A stretch of 64,000 bases of DNA from Blasia pusilla (GCA_050084515.1 CM114274.1:11408001-11472000), one strand, 5' to 3'. Positions 45,653-56,769 are shown, counted from the stretch's first letter. Numbers and translations are program-made. Notes: generated by a model from the letters alone, not told the origin.

Positions 45653-46960
45653 TCGAGCAACGGCCAGGAGAGATGGCGACCTTAGCAGCATTTAGCAGTG
45701 CCATGACTTGGCCTAGTGATTTGATTGAGGGACATGTCCATGCAGAGGATACTCCCGTTCCTGATATTTCTATGGAGAGGAGTGTTATGGTAGTTGCATC
45801 ATTCCGTGGAGGCAAGGTGCCGATGTGGGGCTCGACTGAGGAGCTTCAACGATTGGCAGATGCGCACGTGCACACCGCGTGGAGCGAGGCGTTTGCACCA
45901 GAGCGTGACGGATCTGAGGAACCCGAGGTAGCGGGGAGTGCTACGATGACACCCTTGGATACTACACCCATTGTGTGGTGTACCCCGGAGGAGGGTATTC
46001 GAGTGTTAGATCTCTTTGGAGGGATTAGCACCGGGTTAGCTGCTTTTTTTGCAGCAGGAGTGCGAGTCTACAAAGAAGATTTGTATGTGGAGAGTGATGA
46101 TGTTGCAAGGCGCGTCTCACTACGACATGTGGCGCAATTATGCCTACGTTTTCCCGACTTATTGTCTGCGTCCGCAGTACAAGGGTACGAGAGTTCCCTA
46201 CCGAGGGATATTTTGTTGTTGGGGGCGCAGGACTTAGAGCGAGTAGGGACCATTGATTTGGTCATTGCCGGTTGGCCATGTCAGGGCCAATCGAGTGCTG
46301 GACGAGGCAGCGGGTTGGCTGACACTCGGTCCACGTTGTTTTGGGAGATGTTGAGGGTCTTACGGCAGTTGCAGGAGCACCAGTCTCGTTCTTCAGCCTA
46401 CATTCTGGAGAATGTGCCGATCTTAGGAGACTCCAGGTCACGGGTCGTGACGAGTGCTAATGAGGTGCGTGCCTGGATCGGCCCAGCAGTGTTCTTGGAT
46501 GCCGCGAGTGTAGGTTCTAGAGCCCATCGCCCGCGTCTATGGTGGACCAACTTGGTGCCCCATGCGGTGTTATGGAGGGCGTATACGAGAGTGGAGCGCC
46601 CCTCCCCTTTGTTAGTGGATTCCATTCTGGATCCAGGTCGTCGATCACAGGCAGTGAGGCACAATGATCGACCACCGCCGATCGTGGGTCACAGGGTAGG
46701 CAGCCGCGGGCAGCCTTGCCCACGTTTGTGAGTTTTCCCGCTTCCTATGCATACAAGGAGGCCGGTCCTGGCTTGGTTTGGGATGACCAGGTTCAGCGGT
46801 TGGTGGAGCCCAATGCCGACGAGAGAGAGCGAGCGATGGGATTTCCCACAGGAGTGACGGCAGTACCATGAGTGTCAAAGGCATCACGACGCCATGTCTT
46901 GGGTCAGGCGATGGACCTGAACTGCTTGACATGGATCCTCAGCTTGGGAGTGGCTGAGCA
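45649..46960 (+). pseudogene. DNMT3-like C5-cytosine DNA methyltransferase of copy D
   Basis: The open frame 45649-46731 (360 residues) contains most of a C5-methyltransferase. About 115 residues of linker come first. Motif I VLDLFGGISTGLAA (V119 on) would bind S-adenosylmethionine. Motif IV is GWPCQGQSSAG with catalytic Cys211. Motif VI is LENV (E254-V256). An LDAASVGSRAHRPRLWWTN block (motif VIII, R296) resembles the IDA-VSAAHRARYFWGN region of animal DNMT3. A one-base loss near 46690, relative to copy E, shifts the end into another frame, where ERAMGFPTGVTAV and motif X-like LGQAMDLNCLTWI follow to about 46960. The order I-IV-VI-VIII-X is canonical, not the permuted DRM order. The PCQ of motif IV differs from PCN of DNMT3. 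Catalytic residues survive, although the gene is broken. Confidence 0.9.
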
Positions 46961-47280
46961 ACGTCGTATGAGATCGCGACATCCGGGTTGCGTTGGTGAG
47001 CCCCATGCCTCGAGACGGTGGAGGCACTGGGGGGGCGAGACCGAGGAGATCTACGCACCAGGGAGATGGGAGAGACACCCTTGGACTTCTTGGGATGTTT
47101 TGAAGGTACGCAAGGAGATGATAGCCACAAAGATCGGCGTGGTTTTGCACCACGTGGAGGAGATCGAGTTTTTGCGGTTGGCTGCAGGAGAGCGGCCGAG
47201 TGTTGTTGTTCGAGACGGGTTGCACCATAGCAACCACCGATACCCGCGCCGGAGAGTCCTACCGTAGTCACGATGGAGAC
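46960..47280 (+). other. Methyltransferase-to-RT spacer of copy D
   Basis: Short overlapping frames without motifs; the corresponding spacer in copy E is 63560-63870. Both are followed by the GGERRR segment that opens the RT region. Confidence 0.5.
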
Positions 47281-48130
47281 TTGGGAGCCAGATATGGGCC
47301 CTAAGTTGACAGGAGGAGAGCGGCGCCGAATACTTCAGTTCCTCAGGAGTTATAGGAGCCGCTGCGTTTAGCATGGAGGATTTGGGTACGCTGAAGGGAC
47401 CGGGATCCGCATTGAGTTGTCGAGTGATATGCCGATCTTCCGGCGACCCTACAGTATGATGATATGGAGAGGGCTCGATTGAGTAAGAGCCAAGACTTGG
47501 TCGGAGCAAGACTAGTGGAGATGTCGCATGGGGAGTATGCATCCGCCCTTTGTCATGCCCGCCAAGAAGGATGTGCATGGCAACCGGACGGATAGGCGGA
47601 TGTGTGGGGATTACCGACCTATCAATCGCGAGACGAAGTCCGATAGGTATGCCATGCCCACCCCGAGGAGATCTTTGATGCGATTGGTCACGCAAAGGTC
47701 TTGATTCATTGATTTATGAGTGGATACCATCACCGCCTATCGATTGGAGGACAAAGCGTAAGACGGCATTTTGGGGCATCGATCCTCACGGGAAGGATTG
47801 TTTGTACCAGTGGCGGTTCTTACCATTTAGGTTAAAGAACGCCCGGCTGAGTTTCGTGAGGGTCATGGATAGGATCTTGGCTGGTCCGGATTTTGCTAGG
47901 TGTTATATTGATGACATCGTAGTCTTTAGCGCCACGGTTGAGGAGCATGAGCAACATCTAGAGGAGGTGTTTCGGCGATTGCAATTACATGGGCTGAAGC
48001 TACATCCAGGCAAGTGCAAGTTCTTCTACGACCAGATTGAGTACTTGGGTCATACGATATACCCAGGGGGCCTTGGTGTTCAGCCAGCGAAGGTAGAGGC
48101 TATCTCACGCATTCCACGCCCTCTGAGATG
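47280..48130 (+). pseudogene. Reverse transcriptase of copy D
   Basis: Split over at least three frames: LGTLKGPGIRIELSS-like opening and PYR segment (47290-47470), then MPAKKDVHGNRTDRRMCGDY and RPINRETKSDRYAMP (47551-47660), a frame break near 47690-47760, then the open frame 47709-48254 with CLYQWRFLPFRLKNA, the catalytic CYIDDIVVFS (47901-47930; Y66 of this frame), LHPGKCKFFYDQIEYLGH. The YxDD box is intact. It would copy element RNA into cDNA in cytoplasmic particles. Confidence 0.88.
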
Positions 48131-48720
48131 TGAGCCGTGTTCGGCGCATTCATGGGATTGGCGAACTTCTATCGGCGATACGTCAAGGGATTCATTTGAT
48201 TATGGTTGGCCTGACCTTGCTCACCAAGGTGGATCACGAGTGGCACGGGGATGAGCAGGAGCGAGCATTTCGATTGCTCAAGGGTGAGTTGACGTCCGCA
48301 CCCATCTTGAGGAGACCGATCGGGGCGTCCTTTCCAGTTGCATACGATTGGAGCATGTTGGGGCTTAGAGCGGTGCTCACCCAAAGATGATGATGAGGGT
48401 AGAGAGTTTGTGGTGGCTTACGCTAGCCGCTCGAACAACGCCGCAGAGGCTAAGTACAACTCGTATGAGGGTGAGTGCTTGGTCGGTGTGGGCCGTCGCG
48501 CATTTCAGGTGTTACTTATTCGGCAACCCTTTACCATCATCATCGATCATCAACCACCGAAGTGGTTGATGGAGTCCGCAAGCTTACAGGAAGCTTGCGA
48601 GATGGGCTGTTGTTGCAGTGGAGTATGATTTTCAGGTGGTACATAGACCTGGAAAGCTCAACCAGAATTCAGATGGGTTGAGTCGTAACCCATGCCCGAG
48701 TGAGCGAGATGCGACTGGAG
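48130..48720 (+). pseudogene. RNase H domain of copy D
   Basis: GLANFYRRY-like connection sequence (frame-shifted, 48150-48185), then EQERAFRLLKGELTSAPIL, where the usual TDAS is YDWS, then EFVVAYASRSNNAAEAKYNS, a degraded IDHQPPKWLM segment and finally VHRPGKLNQNSDGLSR (48640-48695). This is the Ty3 RT_RNaseH plus C-terminal HRPG box. It is broken by frameshifts. Confidence 0.8.
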
Positions 48721-48859
48721 CTCGATGGCATGGAGAGAGTGATGAGGAGTCGGTGCCAGGATGGCACGCGTCAGCCTATTTAGGCATGTTGGCTATGGAG
48801 AGCCAGAGTGTGGAGACTTCGATGGCGAGGTCTAGTGGAGAGTCCTGGATCCCGAGGCG

Positions 48860-49680
48860 GTGAGGACACGACAAGTGGCCGAGATATTCATGATGATGGA
48901 GTAGTCTTAGAGTACCTTCGTACTGGCAGCCTTGCGAGCACCATGGATGCTAGAGAGTGGGATCGGATCCTACAGCGGGCCAGACGGTTCCGTTGGGAGG
49001 GGACACATGTTTTGAGGGTTTGGGAGGATGGCAGAGTACGCGTAGTGCCGCATCCTTTGCAAAGAGCACGACTAGTGCAGCATGCCCACGAGGAGTTGGG
49101 TCACTTTGGGGTGAAGCGGACGTATAGCTTGCTCCAGATTCAGTATTGGTGGCGAGGCATGCAGACTGACGTTCAGCAGTTTGTTGCTAGGTGCATGGTG
49201 TGTGATCGCGTCCGAGCATCGTTCAATGCTCCGACTCCACAGTTGCATCCATTACCGATCATGGGCTTAGGGTATAGATGGAGTTTGGATTTTGCAAGAA
49301 TTTTGCCCTTGACGGAGCGTCACAGTCGTTATGTGTTGGTGATGGTCGAGCACTTCTCGAAGTGGATCGAGTTGGTTGCATTCCCTGACAAAGCAAGTGA
49401 GGGAGTAGCTTATGCCTTCCTTGACAGAGTCTTTGAGTCATTATGGCGCACCGGTGAGGTGTTGATGCACCAGGTACCCATTTCGTGGTGAGTTCCAGGC
49501 CTTGTGTGATCGGCCGATCGACCACCGCACAACTTCGCGAGATCATCCTGAGGCGGATGGATTAGCGAAGAGAGTTGTGCAGACGGTGAAGAGGGGTTTA
49601 CGCAAGTATGGCTTGCAGAGAGGTCACCTAGGAGATTGGGACCTCCAATTGCCATGGTTGGCGATGGGATACTGATTGAG
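48860..49680 (+). pseudogene. Integrase zinc domain and catalytic core of copy D, active site altered
   Basis: The open frame 48808-49491 covers the HHCC domain (HAHEELGHFGVKR, then CMVCDRV) and the start of the core (YRWSLDF, first Asp present; VMVEHFSKWIELVAFPDKAS). At the second catalytic position T-D-Q-G the codon gives His (LMHQ). After a frameshift near 49490, ADGLAKRVVQTVKRGL has Lys in place of the catalytic Glu of ERV. Two of the three DDE acids are thus gone. Copy C keeps the Glu, so the loss is private to copy D. Confidence 0.88.
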
Positions 49681-49859
49681 CAGCAGTATCCTTAGCGTCT
49701 TTTTCACCGTACTTGCTACTTTATGGCGAGAGCCGATTTACTGCGGCCATTCGTCGAGATCTTTGGTGAGGTGTGCTGAACCTTGATGACCCGAGATGTA
49801 TGGGTGCGAGCATGTTCTCGAGGGTTGAGTTATTTCGAGAGTGATGCCCATGGCGTTCG

Positions 49860-50318
49860 AGAACTTGGCGATTTGCACAAAGATCGGATACGTTGAGGTA
49901 TGCGACTATTCGAGGTGGTGGTTATCGACCAACTATCCGGAGGTTTCATCAGGGAGATTATGTCTATTTGCAGCAGACGGCACCGACGACGTTGGATGTG
50001 ACTGCAGGGCGCACTATCCTGAGAGTGCGTGATATTTTGCCATCGGGTGTTCTCTTGCTGGAGGGACGCGATGGTATGGTATGGAAGGACCATGTGCGTA
50101 ATTGTGCGCCATGTCACCTTCCTAACATTGATGGTACAGTAGATCCGAGCTTAGTAGTAGTTCTTGCAGGCTTGCGTTGTATGTTGTGTGGTTCTGCCCG
50201 TGGTGCGGCCACGATGCTAGTCTGTGATGGGTGTTCGAGAGGATGGCATATGGCATGGTTGACGCCACCTCTTACTAGGGTTCCTCAGGGACGATGGATG
50301 TGTCCCAGATGTACATAG
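49860..50318 (+). pseudogene. Integrase C-terminal domain fused to a PHD finger (copy D)
   Basis: The open frame 49893-50318 (141 residues) has a small beta domain (GDYVYLQQTAPTTLDVTA, LRVRDILPSGVLLLEG, KDHVRNC) at residues 20-80, where chromoviruses carry GPY/F and chromodomains. A PHD finger follows: Cys96, Cys99, Cys111, Cys114, His119, Cys137, Cys140, with the typical CDGC-x4-H, LTPPL and WMCPRC landmarks. The expected Cys at residue 122 is Trp, so one zinc ligand is missing here; relic B has Cys at this position. PHD fingers read histone H3 tails, so the domain probably guided integration or tethering. Confidence 0.88.
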
Positions 50319-50485
50319 AGAAGGTAGTTCTACATTCCAACTTGTGTCTATGACATGGATGACAAGGAGGCGACTAACGATGGGGTCACATGAGCACCCG
50401 GCCTTCTTGCTCTTAGCGTCCGAGAGATGTATGTCATGGTAGGTAGGGATAGATGGCTATCTGGAGTTAGAGGGACCTAACCACC

Positions 50486-50496
50486 AGGTAGGGGGG
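50486..50496 (+). other. Candidate polypurine tract of copy D
   Basis: aggtagggggg lies about 170 bases after the integrase stop, a plausible plus-strand priming site for reverse transcription. The sequence after it does not match the 5' LTR, so either the 3' LTR is missing or this is not the tract. Confidence 0.35.
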
Positions 50497-50499
50497 CGA

Positions 50500-53400
50500 T
50501 TGGAGATATTTTGGTTCTTCTTGTCTCGTTGTTTGGATGCCATGAGTTAGCATGGGATCATGCGTGTTTGTGTGTGTGTTTGGTGACAGCGATGTATGTT
50601 GTGTAGCGATGTGTATGCGCACGACAATGATGAGAAATAAGTGAAAATGGCAGAGATGGAGTAAAACCCATTTTATGGTAATTTAGATTAAACTAAATTA
50701 TTTTAAGGGATAACCAACTAGGTATGGGAGGGCCACATGGCGCTCGATCTAAGAGCCAACCACATGTTGGGGAAATTCTTGCGGTTGCGATGGAGATTCC
50801 ACCAATATTTCATGGTCATATTTTCTGATGTCACTTTCCCGACTTAAATTTTTCAATGAAAAAAATTCAAAAATCATTTTTGGAGGCATCTTCTCCTACA
50901 GTTTGCCAAAGTATTTGATGACTTATCTCAACTCTTTTTGGCACTTTTCCCACCCACTTAGGCCAATTTTCTTACCTACATCTGAACATGCTAACCTTGA
51001 TGTGACTTTATACAATTTCAAATGAGTTCCGAATTCCTAGTATTAAGCCAACATGTGTCAAGACTCAAGATGGGTGATCAACTCCAATGATTGGCAAAAA
51101 AGTGCTAGAGGTGATAGTATACATGTCAATGGTGATGGATTGTCTAAATATGGAAGATTCAAATTTTGACGTGTTATTTAAGAAGATTTTCCATCCCATG
51201 GAAGTTCCCACACTACATGGAATGACTGTAGTAAGTGTTGACCATGGAGTAGTAAAGAGTGACGGTGCAGGTGGTAAGATAAGCCATTCAAGTTCTATTC
51301 TTGCACTTATCTCTTGTTATTGTGGGGTTTGGGTATCAAGTAGTAAAGCTTGTGAAGATGATGATTTGGATGAGTATGAGCACAGTACGTTGTGATAGTT
51401 CGATATAGTGAGAGTGTGGAGTGTAGACCTCTTTCACTTGTAATGTGATTGTGGTTTTAGGGCAGTCCCCTAACATGGGTCTTGTTTACAACCCGAAATT
51501 ATTACCAGCTTAGGTGACCTAGTATAGAGTATAGAAGGCTTGAGTTGAGCCTAATAAATTGCTTCAGTTTGTGAGGCAGAGTTGTCATCACCATGTTTGT
51601 CTAGGGTTTAAAAAAACAAGGTGGTTCAAGCAATTTTGGAGTGAGGTGTAGAGGGATTTTGAGTGAAGAACCTCCAATGCTTCTAACTATAATGAGATCA
51701 TAGATAGAGAGAGTGTTGCATGGAGAGATATGAGCCATAGTGGCATGCAATGCTTTTCTGATGCAATTTGAACCATTCATTTAGACGATTGCATCTAGTA
51801 TTTTGACACATGGTGTGATTTTTAGGACCTAAGATCCTTGATGCAATCTAAGCCTAGTTGTTAACGATTCGCTCTAGAGTTCCTCTTTTAACGGATGAAA
51901 GAAAACCTCTTTTACATATTTTTTTAACCTCTTTTAACATGATGTCTTCTTTGGAGATGATAAGAGAGTTGATAGGCTTTGAATCAAGTTTTCAAAATTT
52001 TAATGAATCTTGTTGTTGTCACAAAGTATACTTAATCTGAGTATTCTCTTATGGGTGAACTCCTCTACTCTTGACTTCTATTCAAAATGCCTTCTCTCTC
52101 TAGAAATTACTATAAATTTATTACAAAGTTGTATGTGTATATTGCTTCTAATCTCTTGGAAATTTTGTTCTATTTGGGTTGGGGAAACTTTCCACATGGT
52201 TTCTTTTTTTCTAGACTTACTTAAAGGTAGTGACGGTAAATGGCCAATATAATCTCATAAAGACAAGCTTGAAAACTAATGGTTTGATATGCAACTCTAG
52301 AGGAGGAGATAGAATTTAAAAAGATTGAGAAGGTGGAGGTGGATTTAAAGAGGATTGATGGAAGAGGAGACCGCTCGTTACTACATCAAGGCTCGCATCA
52401 AGGGAATTATTGCATACTTCTTTCAACACCTTGGGACGAAGTTATGTCCAAACAACCTATTGACTCTCTACGCCGTTGAGACAATAGAACTCTACTTTTC
52501 GGCTAACTAAGATGTGACATCAAATAAGAGCTATCAAAAGATTTGAGGGTACTTATCTTCAATGTGAGGAATCCATGTAAATATAGTGTTATAGATCATA
52601 CAACATGAGCTAAAATACTTAAGTAGATTCAAAATTCACATCTTGTAACTTATGTATGGTTTCTTATTTCAGATGCCCTCTATCAAATAAGATTCCAATG
52701 ATCCAAAGGGCCCAAGTATGAACTCTTAGAATGGCAAAGATGTCCTCCTAAAAGTGGCGGAACACAACCTCCTATGCTTGATAGCTAGAAGTTTTTCACG
52801 TGAAAGAATTGGCACACGGCACCATTGTAAGCTCCCTGTTAGAAGATTTAGAAAAAAGGAAGAAGGGAGCTCGATGGAAATTTTCTAATTAAATATTCAG
52901 ATTCTTTAAAAATTTACTGAATATTCGGCTTATGAAAAACCTTTCTTTTTCTAGTTTTTGTAAGTAAAAAGCAAGTTACATACGCAAACTCATTGTAAGT
53001 CCTCTTGCAAGTCTTCACCGTCACAATGCTACATGACTCCTTGGACTTTCAAATCAGATTACTCTCGCAAAGTAGAATCAAGGCACATTACGCTCGCAAT
53101 GGTTTCCCACACACTACATTGGAAAAAGTGGACTCACAATTGACTTGAAAATCAGCCATCTGGTTGAAAAAAGAACTTGCAAAAGACCCATGTCAACCTC
53201 TCCATCCCTAGAAATGCAAATTTTTATGTAAGTTTTTTTTAACTTTAAATTGGATATTAAAGTTATATCATTCAATAATTATTCAAGATAAGAAGGAAAA
53301 TAATGAACTATTGTGAGAGAAAATGGAATTGAAAACTCCATAATGGGAGTAGTTGGTGGTATCTAGAAAAAAATTAGATGTAGAGAATTAGGGTTAGATA

Positions 53401-54850
53401 AAAGTGAATTTAGGATTGGAAATCACCTCAAGAAGAATAAAAATAAATTGGAAATTACGGAAAAAAGAGGCAATATGTATGGTATCAAAAGAAACGACTC
53501 AAAAGTATGAATCTAGAAAGTTCTTCGAGAGATGAATTTTTAAGGCTAGGACAAAGTAGGGAGGTAAAACATTGAGAAATAAAGAAATAAATTTATGTGG
53601 AATAGGAAAACTAGTAGCCAATTGAGAAGGAAGAAATACTCAAAATCCCACATCACAAGGTAGAACAAGCTCTCCAAGACGAACATGACATGACCAATCA
53701 TTGTACAAGCATGTCTAAAATGTATACTCAAGGAGAAAGTAGTAAAGAAAACTAGAAACACCAAGAAGAAGATATGAGGAGAAAGTCAAAGGCACCCAAC
53801 CATGTTTAGGCCAAGGGTTTAGAATAAGAGAAAAGTAAGAGGAACCCTTTTTCCCGATTGTAGACACCAGTCAACCACAGACAGAGTGCAATTCGTGTAA
53901 TATTCACAAATACATAAGGTTTGAGTATCCCAAGAATTTAGAGAAACTTTCATTTAAATGGAAAACAGAAAAATCCAAAGTTCAAACTGAAGGAGATGAA
54001 TGAATAAGTCTAAGATTGAAAAGATGGGAATGGCAATTAACAGATAAACTCAACTATCCTCCACGACATAAAGTTAAGAAAATTGGTCCAAAATTGTTTC
54101 TTGTCAACCAAAGCCTGCCATGAGTAATAATAGAAACCTTTGGTTACTATTCCAAGTAATATAGTAGGATATCTCAAAACATTGCCAAAGCTAGAATACG
54201 GAATAAAAAATTATCCATTTTTCCTTAAAATTGACTCGTTTAGGACACCCAAAGGTGATTTGCTTTCCGCAAGTGATACGGTGCACTTTAAAGAAGGATG
54301 AACTCACATGTCGTATGGGACAAAACAAAGAATAAATAAATGATACCCATGGACGCGCATTCCACCTATAGAAAATCTGCATAACTATACATAGCATGGC
54401 CAAACAGAAATCATGGATTGGTGTAAGCATAATTGGACCGCCTTTTTGCAACCCCCAAAAATCCCAAAAAAATCTGACCGGGTTTCTAAAAAGTTGAACT
54501 AAGGCCCTCTAGGACTTTTGGAATTACAATTGGATCCATAGTCCATCAAATTTAACTCTCCGGAATATCTGTATTTTATTAAGACCTCAATCTCCTGAAA
54601 ATCTGTATAGTATGAAAACTCCAGTCTCCTGAATATCTCTATTTTATTAAAACTTATAAGAAATATTTCTCGAGACCTTCCGTAGGCCTTTTCTGCTGCG
54701 AGCATTCTTTGTAAAACCCAGCCGATCGAATTAGGTGATTTTTATTTATTTATATATTCATGACCCCTCATCTCCTAGAAACTTCGGACCCGAACGGAGC
54801 TTATCGCGCCGGCTCCGTTGGATTCAGTTCCCGGTCGAAAACGATCGAAC
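50500..54850. other. No gene recognised; AT-rich sequence
   Basis: Only short frames. The longest (102 residues, 51087-51395, plus) begins MIGKKVLEVIVYMSMV and has no domain that I know. Minus-strand frames at 53546-53764 (hydrophobic, Phe/Leu-rich) and 54191-54451 are likewise unassigned. 52980-53190 repeats cttgcaag-like words also seen near 8.2-8.4 kb. Confidence 0.45.
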
Positions 54851-55326
54851 TTCTCCCCTGTTTGCGGAAAAGTCGTGGTGCTAATTTTTTTTCTTTTCTA
54901 TTGGGATAGGGCTTTTCCACTAAAGGAACTGAAGTCACCTCCTTGGAGTTTGGATGAAGTCCGGCCACGTAGCCCACGCTGATTCACTACGTGTCCACGG
55001 TTGGTGGACGCGGTTATCAAACGTTTGCAACCGCGCGGGTTGTTTTAGAAGTGGACGTGGGAAATTTACAGGAACCCCCGGTGTCACCGCCGCTTACGCG
55101 CGGAGGTGACCCCGCAGAAGTGTGCGTGCATATATGGGTACCGCGGTGGCAAACATTTGATAACCGCGTCCACCAACCGTGGACACGTAGTGAATCAGCG
55201 TGGGCTACGTGGCCGGACTTCATCCAAACTCCAAGGAGGTGACTTCAGTTCCTTTAGTGGAAAAGCCCTATCCCAATAGAAAAGAAAAAAAATTAGCACC
55301 ACGACTTTTCCGCAAACAGGGGAGAA
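54851..55326. repeat. Long near-perfect inverted repeat, 185-bp arms, 106-bp loop
   Basis: The arm 54851-55035 is the reverse complement of 55142-55326. I found only two mismatches, both in the innermost 20 bases. The eight-base T run on the left has an equal A run on the right. The centre (55036-55141) is GC-rich and unique. A partial copy of the left-arm start (aaaagtcgtggt) recurs just outside the right arm at 55325-55336. There are no convincing target-site duplications. A transcript across it would fold into a long duplex and could feed small-RNA processing. It may instead be a recent foldback element or an inverted duplication. Confidence 0.95.
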
Positions 55327-55329
55327 AAG

Positions 55330-56560
55330 TCGTGGTACCTCTCCACCATTAGGTACCTCCCCAAGAAGAATGGACCTCCTCGATGACGTCAATAATTGCC
55401 TATTCTATTTGATACCAAATACCCATCATAAGAAGGAACCGGTGCATAAACGGGTGATGGGTTCCGCCCCCATCGAAAGTACAAAAGAGGGAATTGAAGG
55501 AGTTGAGTTGCCCGCGGTGAAAGAAAGGAAGGAAAGAAAGAAAAAGGGTCCCCGCCCCCACCACCTACGAATACCCATCAGAAGAGACAAAATGCTCTCA
55601 AGATCATCATCTAGAGGGTGTTGAAAAATGGTACACTAACCTCCTAATTCAATTATCCCCACGAGCATACGACGGTTTAAGAACTTGCTTTGAAAAGCTT
55701 GCCACTCATTAGAGGTGGGGAAGAAAGAAGCTCTGAATTCCACGAAGAGAGAAGAAGAGGAAAATTCTTTGCCAGATTAGTTAAGAAATGCATCCATTCA
55801 AATGACATTTGGATACGAGGGCGTGTCAAAGATTGATAGGGTAGGACGTTTCCCCATTCCACTTAACGAATATATAGAGGAAATGGGGTCGTTGAGGACC
55901 TTGTCCAAGTCATTTTTATGTTCTATACGGGTTTTCACTCTAACATTTGATGACGCTGTAATGTGAGTATTTATGAGACTATGAATGTATGTTAGGGTTT
56001 ATTATTACTTTTCCCAATCTTCCCATGCAATTCTCCACCGTGCGCCTTTGAGGGAGGGTTAGAACTTAGGATTTTCATTTTATTATAAAAACAAATTTCA
56101 AAAAATGACAAAGAAGGGTAATAACATCTCAAAAGAGGAGTCAAAAAATGCATGATGGAATGAAAAAAAGGGGCAATTAGCTAACGCAAACACCAACTCA
56201 ACGAGTTACACGATTGACAGTCTGAAACAAATCTGAGAAGAACACTAGTGGTTGGTCATATGTGAATGGACGACGAGGCGAGCAACCCCGCACCAACTCC
56301 GCACGACGTATCAATGCCAAGGATGTGCATGTTATAAGGCCATTGAGATGCATTACCGAAAATAAGTAGTAACTACAGAGAGAGAATAACTACGTGAAAG
56401 GGTAAGGTGATGAGAGTAGAATAGATTAGATTTTTAGCCGGGAAGCCGATTTGGCTTATGGGACCTCTTCCACATATGTGAAATTGACATCGCATCTGAC
56501 AGACACCTTCACATCTAGATTTGGGGTTCTCACAGAGGGGATTTGCTTTTTTTTTTGGTT
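55330..56560. other. No gene recognised; contains a dispersed repeat
   Basis: A frame of 84 residues (55370-55624) has no domain. 56150-56400 matches the repeat beside the tandem array at 31300-31520. The rest is AT-rich and unremarkable. Confidence 0.45.
56150..56400 (+). repeat. Dispersed repeat shared with 31300-31520
   Basis: The segment caccaactcaacgagttaca, a ctgaaacaaatctgag block, catatgtgaatggacgac and gagatgcattaccgaaaata recur in diverged form at 31300-31470. In the earlier locus the first two blocks form the end of each tandem unit. Confidence 0.6.
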
Positions 56561-56569
56561 TCTTCCAAG

Positions 56570-56611
56570 AATCTTGAAAAATTCCAGGAAGGCCTGGAAT
56601 TTTTCAAGATT
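56570..56611. repeat. Perfect 19-bp hairpin with 4-base loop
   Basis: Arm 56570-56588 (aatcttgaaaaattccagg) is exactly complementary to 56593-56611 across aagg. Confidence 0.95.
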
Positions 56612-56721
56612 TTTAACCCGGGAGCATAGTCAAGGCACACAAGGCGTTCTCTCTCTCGAACATGGACCATCCATGCCCTAGGTAGGGAATGCCACTGCCC
56701 TATCTAGGGAAAGACTACAAG

Positions 56722-56758
56722 AAGGGGATTCTTGAGGGAGTGCCTCAAGAATCCCCTT
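56722..56758. repeat. Perfect 16-bp hairpin with 5-base loop
   Basis: Arm 56722-56737 (aaggggattcttgagg) is exactly complementary to 56743-56758 across gagtg. It lies 110 bases from the hairpin at 56570 and just upstream of a LINE relic. Confidence 0.95.
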
Positions 56759-56769
56759 GTCGCAGAGTT

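Larger units (their letters stand above)
40934..50500 (+). mobile_element. Copy D: near-complete Ty3/gypsy with DNA methyltransferase and PHD finger
   Basis: All domains of the family occur in order: LTR/leader, gag, zinc knuckles, protease, linker, C5-methyltransferase, RT, RNase H, integrase, PHD finger, then a purine tract at 50486-50496. The left edge is set by TGTCAC shared with copies C and E. No 3' LTR matching the 5' sequence was found within the next several kb, so the right boundary is tentative. Many frameshifts and stops make the copy non-autonomous, yet the reading frames are long and GC-rich, so it is much younger than relics A and B. The methyltransferase lies between protease and RT, an unusual position for an accessory domain. 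Confidence 0.9.

Noticed and set aside
45649-46960. Methyltransferase as a host DNMT3 gene
   Set aside because: It is flanked by protease and RT of the same element in the same orientation, and the same order recurs in copies B and E.
50500-51060. 3' LTR of copy D
   Set aside because: No stretch here matches 40934-41750 or the TGTCAC start, so a 3' LTR cannot be claimed.
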